NCBI RefSeq assembly: GCF_002953195.1
Contig: NZ_CP026377.1
Span: forward strand, 1,426,001-1,490,000
Direction: 5' to 3'
Length of the DNA stretch: 64,000 nucleotides
Source of the DNA: Mixta gaviniae
GTDB taxonomy: Bacteria > Pseudomonadota > Gammaproteobacteria > Enterobacterales > Enterobacteriaceae
The notes beneath the pieces are model-generated. The model did no database searches. It was not told the origin of the DNA and worked only from the letters and a program-made list of their open reading frames with translations. Positions 30,631 to 38,626 of the stretch are shown here, piece by piece (position 1 is the first letter of the stretch; every line of letters begins with the position of its first letter). The translations under genes were made by a program, and so were the position numbers.

Positions 30631-31059
30631 ATGGCCAGAACGCGTGGTCGCGGTCGTCGCGATCTGAAGTCTGAAATTAACATCGTTCCGCTGCTGGACG
30701 TGCTGCTGGTGCTGCTGCTGATCTTTATGGCGACGGCGCCGATTATCACCCAGAGCGTCGAAGTCGATCTGCCGGATGCGACGGATTCGAAAACCGTCTC
30801 CAGCGACGATAATCCGCCGGTGATTGTGGAAGTGTCCGGCGTTGGGCAGTACAGCCTGGTCGTCGATCACGATCGTATGGAGCAGCTGCCTTCCGAGCAG
30901 GTAGTGGCGGAAGCGCAGCGCCGGCTGGAAGCGAATCCGAAAACGGTGTTTCTGATTGGCGGCGCGAAAGATGTCCCCTATGACGAAATTATCAAGGCGC
31001 TGAACCTGCTGCATCAGGCGGGTGTGAAATCAGTCGGCCTGATGACGCAGCCAATTTAA
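30631..31059 (+). CDS. tolR: TolR, Tol-Pal motor subunit
   Basis: A 142-residue protein with one N-terminal transmembrane helix. The essential motor aspartate lies in NIVPLLDVLLVLLLIFMATAP, followed by a periplasmic domain (about 60-142). TolR couples proton flow through TolQ to TolA. It follows tolQ by 13 bp and precedes tolA by 31 bp. Confidence 0.97.
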   Translation: MARTRGRGRRDLKSEINIVPLLDVLLVLLLIFMATAPIITQSVEVDLPDATDSKTVSSDDNPPVIVEVSGVGQYSLVVDHDRMEQLPSEQVVAEAQRRLEANPKTVFLIGGAKDVPYDEIIKALNLLHQAGVKSVGLMTQPI

Positions 31060-31090
31060 TTATTCCGTAACCGTTTTTTGGGAACCGAGC

Positions 31091-32413
31091 GTGTCGAAGG
31101 CATCCGAACAAAACGATAAGTTAAAACGCGCGATAATCATTTCAGTGATATTGCATATCGTCATGATTGCATTACTGATTTGGAGTTCGTTTGACGAGAA
31201 AATCGAGGCCAGCGGCGGGGGCGGCGGCAGCGATATCGATGCTGTCATGGTCGATCCGGGCGCCGTGGTTGAACAGTATAACCGTCAGCAAAACCAGCAG
31301 AGCGACAGCCGTCGCGCCGAGCAGCAGCGTGAGAAACAGGCGCAGCAGCAGGCGGAAGAGCTGCAGGCGAAACAGGCTGCTGAACAGCAGCGGCTAAAAG
31401 AGCTGGAGAAAGAGCGGCTGCAGGCGCAGGAAGAGGCGAAACAGCAGGCGCAGGCGCAGGCTGAGCAACAGCGTCAGGCAGAAGAAGCGATGAAGCGTGC
31501 GCAGGAGCAGCAGAAAGCGGCCGAAGCCGCCGCGGCGCAAGCCAAAGCGGAAGCGGCGCAGCAGGCGAAAGCGCAGGCGCAGGAACAGGCGAAGGCCGCC
31601 GCCGCTGAGGCGAAAGCCAAAGCGGAGGAGCAGGCGAAAGCTGCTGCGGCCGCCGCGAAAGCGAAGGCGGAAGAGCAGGCGAAGGCCGCCGCCGCCGATG
31701 CGAAGAAAAAAGCGGAACAGCAGGCGAAGGCCGCTGCGGAAGCGAAAGCCAAAGCGGCTGCTGAAGCGAAAGCTCAGGCGGCGGCAGACGCGAAGGAAAA
31801 GGCGGAAGCGAAGGCGAAAGCGGCGGCCGAGGCGAAAGCTCAGGCGGCGGCGGAGGCGAAGGAAAAAGCGGCGGCGGAAGCGAAAGAGAAAGCCGCAGCC
31901 GAGGCGAAAGCGAAGGCAGAGGCGAAAGCCAAAGCAGCAGCGGACGCGAAAGCCAAAGCGGCGGCCGAGGCGAAAGCGAAGGCCGCGGCGGACGCGAAGA
32001 AAAAAGCGGCGGCGGCCGCAGCCAGCGACAGCAGCGCGGTAGACGATCTGCTGGGCGGTCTGACCTCCGGTAAAAATGCGCCGAAAACTGGCCAGGCCGG
32101 CGGCGGCGCAGCGGGGCAGGGTACGCAGAAGAAATCGGGCGCCTCCGGCGCGGCGATTGACAGCTATCTGGGGCAGGTGAAAGGCGCGATACAGAGTAAA
32201 TTCTACGACGCCGACACCTTTAAAGGGCGCACCTGCGATGTCCGCATTAAGCTGGCGCCCGATGGCCTGTTGATTTCCGCCACGGCGGCGAGCGGCGATG
32301 CGGCACTCTGCCAGGCGGCAATCAACGCCGCCCGCATGGCGAGAATGCCTAAGCCGCCAAGCCAGGATGTCTGGCAGGCGGTGAAGGACGCCACGCTGGA
32401 ATTCAAGCCTTAA
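31091..32413 (+). CDS. tolA: TolA, envelope-spanning Tol-Pal protein
   Basis: A 440-residue protein with an N-terminal membrane anchor (about 14-34, IIISVILHIVMIALLIW). A very long Ala/Lys/Glu-rich helical domain (about 55-315) is built of EAKAKAAA-type repeats. A C-terminal globular domain (about 340-440) binds TolB/Pal. It starts at a GTG (31091). The helical domain is encoded by GCG/GCC-AAA repeats that create long open frames on other strands. TolA transmits inner-membrane energy to the outer membrane during constriction. Confidence 0.96.
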   Translation: MSKASEQNDKLKRAIIISVILHIVMIALLIWSSFDEKIEASGGGGGSDIDAVMVDPGAVVEQYNRQQNQQSDSRRAEQQREKQAQQQAEELQAKQAAEQQRLKELEKERLQAQEEAKQQAQAQAEQQRQAEEAMKRAQEQQKAAEAAAAQAKAEAAQQAKAQAQEQAKAAAAEAKAKAEEQAKAAAAAAKAKAEEQAKAAAADAKKKAEQQAKAAAEAKAKAAAEAKAQAAADAKEKAEAKAKAAAEAKAQAAAEAKEKAAAEAKEKAAAEAKAKAEAKAKAAADAKAKAAAEAKAKAAADAKKKAAAAAASDSSAVDDLLGGLTSGKNAPKTGQAGGGAAGQGTQKKSGASGAAIDSYLGQVKGAIQSKFYDADTFKGRTCDVRIKLAPDGLLISATAASGDAALCQAAINAARMARMPKPPSQDVWQAVKDATLEFKP

Positions 32414-32537
32414 GAATGCAGTAACAAATGGCAGGTTGAACTATGGTTAGCTTGCCATACTCTGTATGGTCTTAGTTAATCGTCGTCAGGAACAGTGCGA
32501 ATTATCATGAACACGACGTTCAGATAAGGGAGAGAAA

Positions 32538-33833
32538 ATGAAGCAGGCACTACGTGTAACCCTAAGCTTTTTTCTTCTTCTGTGGGCAGCGATGCTGCAT
32601 GCAGAAGTGCGCATCGAAATCACCCAGGGGGTGAATACGGCGCGTCCGATTGGCGTTGTCCCGTTTAAATGGGATGGCCCCGGCGCGGCACCGGAAGATA
32701 TCGGCGGCATCATCGCTGCGGATCTGCGCAACAGCGGTAAATTCAATCCGCTGGATCGTTCTCGTCTGCCGCAGCAGCCGACCAGCGCGGCGGAAGTGCA
32801 GCCGGCGGCCTGGACTGCGCTGGGCATTGATGCAGTAGTGGTCGGTCAGATCCAGCCGGGCGCCGACGGCAGCTATACCGTCTCTTATCAGCTGGTGGAT
32901 ACTTCCGGTTCGCCGGGTACCGTACTGGCGCAAAACCAGTATAAAGTGACCAGGCAGTGGCTGCGCTATGCGGCGCACACCGCCAGCGACGAATCCTTTG
33001 AGAAGCTGACCGGCATCAAGGGCGCGTTCCGTACCCGCATCGCCTACGTGGTGCAGACCAACGGCGGTCAGTTCCCGTACGAGCTGCGCGTAGCGGATTA
33101 CGACGGCTATAACCAGTTTGTGGTGCATCGTTCGCCGCAGCCGCTGATGTCTCCGGCCTGGTCGCCGGACGGCAGCAAGCTGGCCTATGTCACCTTTGAA
33201 AGCGGCAAGTCCGCGCTGGTGATCCAGACGCTGGCGAATGGCGCTATTCGTCAGGTCGCTTCGTTCCCGCGTCACAACGGCGCGCCGGCCTTCTCGCCGG
33301 ACGGTTCTAAGCTGGCGTTCGCGCTCTCTAAAACCGGTAGCCTGAATCTCTATGTGATGGATCTCGGCTCCGGCCAGATTCGTCAGGTAACCGACGGCCG
33401 CTTTAACAGCACCGAGCCGACCTGGTTCCCGGACAGTCAGAACCTGGCCTATACCTCAGACCAGGCGGGACGTCCGCAGATTTACAAAATTAGCGTCAAT
33501 GGCGGCGCGCCGCAGCGCGTAACCTGGGAAGGTTCACAAAACCAGGATGCGGACGTTGCCACTGACGGCAAATCTATGGTGATGATCAGCACCAACGGCG
33601 GCGCTCAACACGTCGCACGACAAGATCTGGAAACGGGAGCCGTTCAACAATTAACGGACACGTTCCTGGATGAGACGCCAAGTCTCGCACCTAACGGCAC
33701 GATGGTAATCTATAGCTCTACTCAGGGGATGGGTTCCGTGTTGCAGTTGGTTTCGACAGATGGGCGTTTCAAAGCGCGTCTTCCGGCTACCGATGGACAG
33801 GTCAAATTTCCTGCCTGGTCGCCGTATCTGTGA
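32538..33833 (+). CDS. tolB: TolB, periplasmic beta-propeller
   Basis: A 431-residue periplasmic protein with a signal peptide cleaved after MLHA (about residue 22), an N-terminal domain that contacts TolA, and a six-bladed WD40-like propeller. Repeated blade motifs such as [18 protein letters not shown] and [16 protein letters not shown] are visible. TolB binds Pal. AGGGAGAG precedes the ATG. A 124-bp gap from tolA could hold the internal tolB promoter. Confidence 0.97.
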   Translation: MKQALRVTLSFFLLLWAAMLHAEVRIEITQGVNTARPIGVVPFKWDGPGAAPEDIGGIIAADLRNSGKFNPLDRSRLPQQPTSAAEVQPAAWTALGIDAVVVGQIQPGADGSYTVSYQLVDTSGSPGTVLAQNQYKVTRQWLRYAAHTASDESFEKLTGIKGAFRTRIAYVVQTNGGQFPYELRVADYDGYNQFVVHRSPQPLMSPAWSPDGSKLAYVTFESGKSALVIQTLANGAIRQVASFPRHNGAPAFSPDGSKLAFALSKTGSLNLYVMDLGSGQIRQVTDGRFNSTEPTWFPDSQNLAYTSDQAGRPQIYKISVNGGAPQRVTWEGSQNQDADVATDGKSMVMISTNGGAQHVARQDLETGAVQQLTDTFLDETPSLAPNGTMVIYSSTQGMGSVLQLVSTDGRFKARLPATDGQVKFPAWSPYL

Positions 33834-33876
33834 TGCATGTGTAAATATGTATAGCAACTCATAACAGGATTTAGAA

Positions 33877-34407
33877 ATGCAACTGAACAAAGTGCTGAAG
33901 GGTTTAATGCTGGCTCTGCCGGTAATCGCTGTGGCTGCATGTAGCTCGCACAAAAACAACAACAACGACCAGACCAACGGTATGGGCGCTGATGGTGCTT
34001 ACGGTAACGGCAGCGGCAACGGCATGAATGGCGGCAACATGTCTTCTGACGAGCAGGCGCGTCTGCAGATGCAGCAGCTGCAGCAGAACAACATCGTTTA
34101 CTTCGATCTGGACAAGTACGACATCCGTTCTGACTTCGCTCAGATGCTGGATGCGCACGCTGCTTTCCTGCGTAGCAACCCGTCCTACAAAGTGACCGTA
34201 GAAGGTCACGCGGATGAGCGCGGTACGCCGGAATACAACATCGCCCTGGGCGAGCGTCGTGCTAACGCAGTTAAAATGTACCTGCAGGGCAAAGGCGTTT
34301 CCGCCGATCAGATCTCTATCGTTTCCTACGGTAAAGAGAAGCCGGCTGTGCTGGGTCATGACGAAGCGGCGTACTCCAAAAACCGTCGTGCCGTACTGGT
34401 ATACTAA
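33877..34407 (+). CDS. pal: Pal, peptidoglycan-associated lipoprotein
   Basis: A 176-residue outer-membrane lipoprotein. The lipobox ends at Cys22 (IAVAACSS), with no Asp at +2, fitting outer-membrane sorting. A Gly/Asn-rich linker leads to the OmpA-like peptidoglycan-binding domain with [25 protein letters not shown] and SYGKEKPAV. Codon use is strongly biased, as expected for an abundant protein. It follows tolB by 43 bp and precedes cpoB by 9 bp. Confidence 0.97.
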   Translation: MQLNKVLKGLMLALPVIAVAACSSHKNNNNDQTNGMGADGAYGNGSGNGMNGGNMSSDEQARLQMQQLQQNNIVYFDLDKYDIRSDFAQMLDAHAAFLRSNPSYKVTVEGHADERGTPEYNIALGERRANAVKMYLQGKGVSADQISIVSYGKEKPAVLGHDEAAYSKNRRAVLVY

Positions 34408-34416
34408 GAGACTCAC

Positions 34417-35217
34417 ATGATTAGTAGCTTCAGACCTCACCTGTTGAGTCTGTCGTTACTGATTGGCATAGCGGCCCCCTGGGCCGCTAATGCCCAGGCA
34501 TCAATCAGTAGCGTCGGCTCTGGCTCGGTGGAAGACCGTGTCACCTCTCTTGAGCGCATCTCCAATGCGCAGGCTCAACTTCTTCAACAGTTACAGCAGC
34601 AGCTTAACGCCACGCAGAGCGATATTGATTCGCTGCGCGGACAGATTCAGGAAAACAGCTATCAGCTGAATCAGGTGGTTGAGCGGCAAAAACAGATTTA
34701 CCAGCAAATCGACAGCCTGAGCAGCGGCGCGTCAGCGGGTGCCAGCGCCGGTAGCGCCGCCCCGTCAGGCGACGATGCGGCGGCCAACAGCGCGGCGGAG
34801 AGCGGCGCTGCGGCCTCTGCTTCTGCGGCGCCGGTGCAGGGCGGCGACGCCAACAGTGACTATAACAATGCGGTAGCGCTGGTGCTGGAAAAGAAACAGT
34901 ACGATCAGGCGATCGCGGCGTTTCAGGCGTTTGTTAAAAAGTACCCGGATTCAACTTACCAGCCGAACGCCAACTACTGGCTGGGTCAGTTGCACTACAA
35001 CAAGGGGAAAAAGGACGACGCGGCTTACTATTTCGCCACCGTAGTGAAAAAATTTCCTAAGTCGCCGAAAAGTCCGGAAGCACTGTATAAAGTGGGCGTG
35101 ATCATGCAGGACAAAGGTGACAACGCCAAGGCGAAAGCGGTTTATCAGCAGGTGGTCAAACAGTATCCGAACACCGAAGCCGCTAAACAGGCGCAAAAAC
35201 GCGCGGCCACTCTTTAA
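34417..35217 (+). CDS. cpoB: CpoB, division coordinator of Tol-Pal and PBP1B
   Basis: A 266-residue periplasmic protein with a signal peptide ending ANAQA, an N-terminal trimerising coiled coil (about 35-105), an Ala/Ser-rich linker, and C-terminal TPR repeats (about 145-262). The TPR repeats begin YNNAVALVLEKKQYDQAIAAFQAF and NANYWLGQLHYNKGK. CpoB links PBP1B-LpoB peptidoglycan synthesis to Tol-mediated outer-membrane constriction. Last gene of the cluster. Confidence 0.95.
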   Translation: MISSFRPHLLSLSLLIGIAAPWAANAQASISSVGSGSVEDRVTSLERISNAQAQLLQQLQQQLNATQSDIDSLRGQIQENSYQLNQVVERQKQIYQQIDSLSSGASAGASAGSAAPSGDDAAANSAAESGAAASASAAPVQGGDANSDYNNAVALVLEKKQYDQAIAAFQAFVKKYPDSTYQPNANYWLGQLHYNKGKKDDAAYYFATVVKKFPKSPKSPEALYKVGVIMQDKGDNAKAKAVYQQVVKQYPNTEAAKQAQKRAATL

Positions 35218-35303
35218 TTGCGTAAAGTTGACCAGATTTCGCTGGATTTCTGGTCTTAACGCATGAAAGGTAAGCAGTTGAACGCGTTGGCGGCAAATAG
35301 TGG

Positions 35304-35331
35304 TTGCGCTGAAAACGTAAATCAGTAATAT
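35304..35331 (+). promoter_or_regulatory. Promoter of the tRNA-Lys/Val operon
   Basis: TTGCGC (35304-35309) and TAATAT (35326-35331) are 16 bases apart and followed by a GC-rich discriminator (gccgccg), as is usual for stringently controlled tRNA promoters. The first tRNA begins about 43 bases after the expected start site. Confidence 0.6.
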
Positions 35332-35380
35332 ATGCCGCCGTTGACGAGGCATAAGCGATTGTGTTTCGGATGCCTAAAGT

Positions 35381-35456
35381 GGGTCGTTAGCTCAGTTGGT
35401 AGAGCAGTTGACTTTTAATCAATTGGTCGCAGGTTCGAATCCTGCACGACCCACCA
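35381..35456 (+). tRNA. tRNA-Lys (anticodon TTT), copy 1
   Basis: A 76-base tRNA with CCA encoded. The acceptor GGGTCGT pairs with ACGACCC, the anticodon loop is CTTTTAA and the T arm is GCAGGTTCGAATCCTGC. The sequence agrees with E. coli tRNA-Lys. First gene of a five-tRNA cluster at the locus that in E. coli holds lysT-valT-lysW. Confidence 0.97.
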
Positions 35457-35531
35457 CTTTAAAGCAGTACCCGGTGCAAACCGGTGGATAGAAACCGAAA
35501 GGGCGCTATCCAAAGCAGTAAACCGCACGGC

Positions 35532-35607
35532 GGGTCGTTAGCTCAGTTGGTAGAGCAGTTGACTTTTAATCAATTGGTCGCAGGTTCGAATCCTGCACGA
35601 CCCACCA
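35532..35607 (+). tRNA. tRNA-Lys (anticodon TTT), copy 2
   Basis: Same sequence as copy 1, CCA encoded. It lies 75 bases after copy 1; the spacer carries a repeated sequence also found after copies 2 and 3. Confidence 0.97.
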
Positions 35608-35681
35608 CTTAAAGCAGTACCCGGTGCAAACCGGCGGATAGCAACCGAAAGGGCACTATCCAAAGCAGCAAACCGCACGGC

Positions 35682-35757
35682 GGGTCGTTAGCTCAGTTGG
35701 TAGAGCAGTTGACTTTTAATCAATTGGTCGCAGGTTCGAATCCTGCACGACCCACCA
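35682..35757 (+). tRNA. tRNA-Lys (anticodon TTT), copy 3
   Basis: Same sequence as copies 1 and 2, separated from copy 2 by a 74-base spacer that closely repeats the first spacer. Confidence 0.97.
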
Positions 35758-35832
35758 ATTCAAAGCAGTACCCGGTGCAAACCGGCGGATAGCAACCGAA
35801 AGGGCACTATCCAAACCAGTAAACCGCATTGC

Positions 35833-35908
35833 GGGTGATTAGCTCAGTTGGTAGAGCACCTCCCTTACAAGGAGGGGGTCGGCGGTTCGAGCCCGTCATC
35901 ACCCACCA
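35833..35908 (+). tRNA. tRNA-Val (anticodon TAC)
   Basis: A 76-base tRNA with acceptor GGGTGAT/ATCACCC, anticodon loop CTTACAA and CCA encoded. It matches E. coli tRNA-Val (TAC) with minor D- and T-loop changes. The next tRNA starts only two bases after its CCA. Confidence 0.96.
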
Positions 35909-35910
35909 TC

Positions 35911-35986
35911 GGGTCGTTAGCTCAGTTGGTAGAGCAGTTGACTTTTAATCAATTGGTCGCAGGTTCGAATCCTGCACGACCCACCA
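35911..35986 (+). tRNA. tRNA-Lys (anticodon TTT), copy 4
   Basis: Same sequence as the three upstream tRNA-Lys genes. Its 3' end (from 35969) is also the first member of the 154-bp repeat array downstream. Only TC separates it from the tRNA-Val CCA, so 3' maturation of Val and 5' maturation of this tRNA must compete for a very short spacer. Confidence 0.97.
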
Positions 35987-36340
35987 GTGTAGAAAGGCGC
36001 CCTAAAGGCGCCTTTTTGCTATGTAAAATCGGCAGGATGAGAACCTGCAGCAGGTTCGGGTCGAGCTGTGCGAGACAACGTTGCCGCAGGCAACGGCCCG
36101 AAGGGCGAGGCGAAGCCGAGTCATCCTGCACGACCCACCCGTGTAGAAAGGCGCCCTAAAGGCGCCTTTTTGCTATGTAAAATCGGCAGGGTGAGAACCT
36201 GCAGCAGGTTCGGGTCGAGCTGTGCGAGACAACGTTGCCACAGGCAACGGCCCGAAGGGCGAGGCGAAGCCGAGTCATCCTGCACGACCCACCCGTGTAG
36301 AAAGGCGCCCTAAAGGCGCCTTTTTGCTATCCAAAATCGG
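35969..36340 (+). repeat. 154-bp repeats of terminator plus tRNA-Lys 3' fragment
   Basis: Two full units start at 35969 and 36123 and a partial third starts at 36277; the period is exactly 154. Each starts with the last 17-18 bases of tRNA-Lys (atcctgcacgacccacc) and then a terminator ggcgcc/ggcgcc plus five T (35996-36017, 36150-36171, 36304-36325). The two full units continue into about 105 bases of hairpin-rich sequence that includes gcaggttcg, the 5' side of the tRNA T arm. The layout is like the rtT repeats after E. coli tyrT. Open frames across it are not genes. Confidence 0.85.
35996..36017 (+). terminator. First terminator after the tRNA cluster
   Basis: Stem ggcgcc/ggcgcc (35996-36001 and 36007-36012) with loop ctaaa and five T, nine bases after the last functional tRNA. 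The same element recurs at 36150-36171 and 36304-36325; the last also lies just beyond the 3' end of the convergent ada-alkA gene. Confidence 0.88.
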
Positions 36341-36343
36341 CCG

Positions 36344-37807
36344 CTATTTTTTTACCGGCGTTAAATTCTTCCAGATATGCATCACGGCATAGCTGCGCCA
36401 GGGCCGCCAGGCCGCTGATATCGCCTCCGCCTGCCTGGCCGTGACCTTGCCGAGATTGTTGCGCACCACGATATCGCCAGCGGGAAAGGCATCAGGCCAG
36501 CGCAGCGCACGCATCGCAATATAGGCGGCGGTCCAGTCGCCGATGCCGGGCAGCTGCTTCAGCTTCACCATCATCGCTTCCGGGTCGCTGCTGGTGTCCA
36601 GCAGCAGCTCGCCGCGGGTGCAGCCGGCGGCCAGCGCCAGAATCGACCGCGCCCGGGCGCTGACGATGCCTAAACTGGCGATCTCATCAATACTCGCCTC
36701 ACTAACCCGCTGCGACGTCGGCGCCAGGCGACTCAGCGCCGGGAAAGGGGTGGCGAACGCTTCGCCAAAGGCGCCGACAAAGCGCCCGCCCAGCGTGGTG
36801 GCCGCCTTCACCGTAATCTGTTGCCCAAGCACCGCGCGTACCGTCATCTCAAAACCGTCGAAGGCGCCCGGCACCCGCAGTCCAGGATCGCGCCCGACAC
36901 TGGCGGCCAGCAGCGGATCCTGGCGCAGGCGATCGTCAATACACTGCGGATGCGCGTTAAGATCGAACAGGTTGCGCAGGCGGCGCAGCAGAGCGGGCAG
37001 GGCGCCGGTCAGCGAATGGGAGAACTCAACCTGTAGCGCCTGCTTCTGGGCCGCGTGCGTGACGCGGATCCAGCCGCGAAACCGTCCCAGCTGCACGGTG
37101 CGTGCGTAGCTCTCCTCATCCACCCATTCGACGTTTTTCAGCGCGCGCAGGCGCAGGAAGTCGAGCATTGTCTGCCAGGGATAGGGAGGACGATAGCTCA
37201 GCAGCAGCGTGGAAGCATCATCCGGCCCGTCGAGCGGTTCGCCGGCGGCGGCCTCTTTCCGCAGGCGGCTGGGCGCCATGCGGTAGCGCTTGTTAAAGAC
37301 GTCGTTAAAACGCCGCAGGCTGCTGAAGCCGCTGGCGAAAGCGATATCCGTAACGGGCAGGCGCGTTTCGGTCAGCAGCTGCTTCGCCAGCAGCAGGCGT
37401 CGGGTTTGCCGCAGCTCCAGCGGCGACACGCCCAGCTCTTGCTGCACAATGCGTCTCAGCTGCCGCAGGCTCAAATTAAACCAGGCGGCGACCTCTTCCA
37501 GGCTGCCCGTCTCGTCAAGCCTGCCCTCATCGATGCGCTGCAGCAGCAGGTCGGCGATGCGATGGGCGCTGTCAACCGGCGCATTACCCGGCGCCAGCTC
37601 GGGACGGCAGCGCAGGCAGGGACGGAAATCCGCCTTTTCCGCCGCCCCGGCGCTGGCGAAGAAAAGGCAGTTTTCCCGACGCGGTGCTTTTACCGGACAG
37701 ACGGGACGACAATATATGCCGGTCGAGGTCACGCCGACAAAAAACAGGCCGTCGAAACGCCGGTCTTTAGAGGTCAACGCCTGATAGGCCGTATCGCCAT
37801 TAATCAT
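36344..37807 (-). CDS. Ada-AlkA fusion: methylphosphotriester sensor/3-methyladenine glycosylase
   Basis: A 487-residue fusion. Residues 1-80 are the Ada zinc domain, with Cys33, Cys37, Cys64 and Cys67 in E. coli Ada spacing; Cys33 should be the methyl acceptor. Residues about 85-185 are an AraC-type HTH (FASGFSSLRRFNDVFNKRYRM). Residues about 195-487 are an AlkA-type glycosylase with the HhH segment LPGIGDWTAAYIAMRALRWPDAFPAGD, the last Asp being catalytic. It would sense methyl damage, regulate alkylation-repair genes and excise alkylated bases. It is divergent from a separate O6-alkylguanine methyltransferase, which together covers the activities of E. coli Ada plus AlkA. Confidence 0.92.
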   Translation of the reverse strand: MINGDTAYQALTSKDRRFDGLFFVGVTSTGIYCRPVCPVKAPRRENCLFFASAGAAEKADFRPCLRCRPELAPGNAPVDSAHRIADLLLQRIDEGRLDETGSLEEVAAWFNLSLRQLRRIVQQELGVSPLELRQTRRLLLAKQLLTETRLPVTDIAFASGFSSLRRFNDVFNKRYRMAPSRLRKEAAAGEPLDGPDDASTLLLSYRPPYPWQTMLDFLRLRALKNVEWVDEESYARTVQLGRFRGWIRVTHAAQKQALQVEFSHSLTGALPALLRRLRNLFDLNAHPQCIDDRLRQDPLLAASVGRDPGLRVPGAFDGFEMTVRAVLGQQITVKAATTLGGRFVGAFGEAFATPFPALSRLAPTSQRVSEASIDEIASLGIVSARARSILALAAGCTRGELLLDTSSDPEAMMVKLKQLPGIGDWTAAYIAMRALRWPDAFPAGDIVVRNNLGKVTARQAEAISAAWRPWRSYAVMHIWKNLTPVKK

Positions 37808-37870
37808 TTTTCAGCTCCGTGACGGGTGACAACCTTTACCATAGAATGATTTTCAGTATAAAACTCGCCA

Positions 37871-37909
37871 TTTTCGGACAGCGGTATTTTTTGCTTTGCT
37901 GTCCGAAAA
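37871..37909. promoter_or_regulatory. Inverted repeat between ada-alkA and the methyltransferase
   Basis: A perfect 12-base inverted repeat TTTTCGGACAGC ... GCTGTCCGAAAA (37871-37882 and 37898-37909, 15-base spacer) lies in the 167-bp divergent promoter region. A third partial copy, GCGGACAAAAATGCG, follows at 37920-37934. This looks like a dimeric operator. It does not resemble the E. coli Ada box. The neighbouring Ada-AlkA protein is the natural candidate ligand. Confidence 0.55.
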
Positions 37910-37974
37910 CAGCCGGTAAGCGGACAAAAATGCGGGATAATAAGCCTGCTGTGCAGATGAATCCGGAGGGGAAG

Positions 37975-38466
37975 ATGAGCTATTACAGCAAAAAAATGGC
38001 ATCGCCGGTGGGCGAGTTAACGCTGCTGGCCAGCGATCGCGGCCTGGCGGCGGTACTGTGGCCGAATGAGAGGGCGCGCATTCGGCTGGGGCCGATTACC
38101 GAAGATGCGACCCATCCGGTGCTGACAGAGACCGAGCGGCAGCTGCGCGCCTACTTCGCCGGCGAGCTGAAACAGTTTACCGTGCCGCTGGATTTCGTCG
38201 GTACCCCGTTCCAGAAAAAGGTGTGGCAGGCGTTGGTCGCCATTCCCTATGGCGAAACGCGCAGCTATAGCGAGATCGCCCGCGCCATCGGCCATCCTGC
38301 TGCCGTCAGGGCCGTGGGCGCCGCGAACGGGCGCAATCCCATCTCGATTATCGCGCCCTGTCATCGGGTGATTGGCGCAAACGGCAAACTGACCGGCTTC
38401 GCCGGCGGGCTGGATGCCAAAGCGTTCTTGCTGGCGATGGAAAAGCCCGATCTGTTAAGCCTGTAA
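37975..38466 (+). CDS. ogt: Methylated-DNA--protein-cysteine methyltransferase
   Basis: A 163-residue suicide repair protein that takes the alkyl group from O6-alkylguanine onto Cys129 in the APCHRVIG motif. VWQALVAIPYGETRSYSEIA is the DNA-binding helix-turn-helix segment, and AVGAANGRNPISII precedes the active site. Start 37975 lies behind GGAGGGG; upstream in-frame ATGs have no ribosome site. The symbol ogt fits function and size, although an Ada-C/AdaB type origin is possible given the divergent Ada-AlkA gene. Confidence 0.9.
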   Translation: MSYYSKKMASPVGELTLLASDRGLAAVLWPNERARIRLGPITEDATHPVLTETERQLRAYFAGELKQFTVPLDFVGTPFQKKVWQALVAIPYGETRSYSEIARAIGHPAAVRAVGAANGRNPISIIAPCHRVIGANGKLTGFAGGLDAKAFLLAMEKPDLLSL

Positions 38467-38536
38467 AACCCGGGCGCGGTTGTTTCACCGCCGCGCCGCG
38501 TAAAATCAGCGACAGCAGCCGCGTTTTCCATTATCT

Positions 38537-38554
38537 TGTTTAGCATACAAAACC
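38537..38554 (+). promoter_or_regulatory. Candidate NadR box upstream of nadA
   Basis: TGTTTA-GCATAC-AAAACC lies 73 bp before nadA. The left half and near-palindromic core fit the enterobacterial NadR operator (TGTTTA-N6-TAAACA), but the right half is degenerate. NadR represses nadA-pnuC when NAD is plentiful. Confidence 0.5.
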
Positions 38555-38626
38555 GATATGGCTTTTCCGCCGTTGATAAGCGGTAAAAATGCTGAATAAG
38601 TTAAGTTGATAAAACGAGAGTCCCTG

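Larger units (their letters stand above)
35457..35832 (+). repeat. Three near-identical tRNA spacers
   Basis: The spacers at 35457-35531, 35608-35681 and 35758-35832 are close copies, so each tRNA-Lys plus spacer forms a 150-151 bp tandem unit. Each spacer holds cccggtgcaaaccgg and a GGATAG/CTATCC pairing around an aaccgaaaggg core, so it can fold into a defined stem. The copies differ at a few bases. Recent tandem duplication of the unit explains the three tRNA-Lys genes. Confidence 0.85.

Noticed and set aside
35848..36313. Short open frames crossing the tRNAs and the 154-bp repeats
   Set aside because: They run through tRNA genes and terminators and repeat the same peptide because the DNA repeats; they are not coding.
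35911..36340. Integrative-element attachment site at the tRNA-Lys 3' end
   Set aside because: Direct repeats of a tRNA 3' end can be att sites, but the copies are a regular 154 bp apart, no integrase or cargo gene lies between or beside them, and the intervening sequence is a structured repeat.
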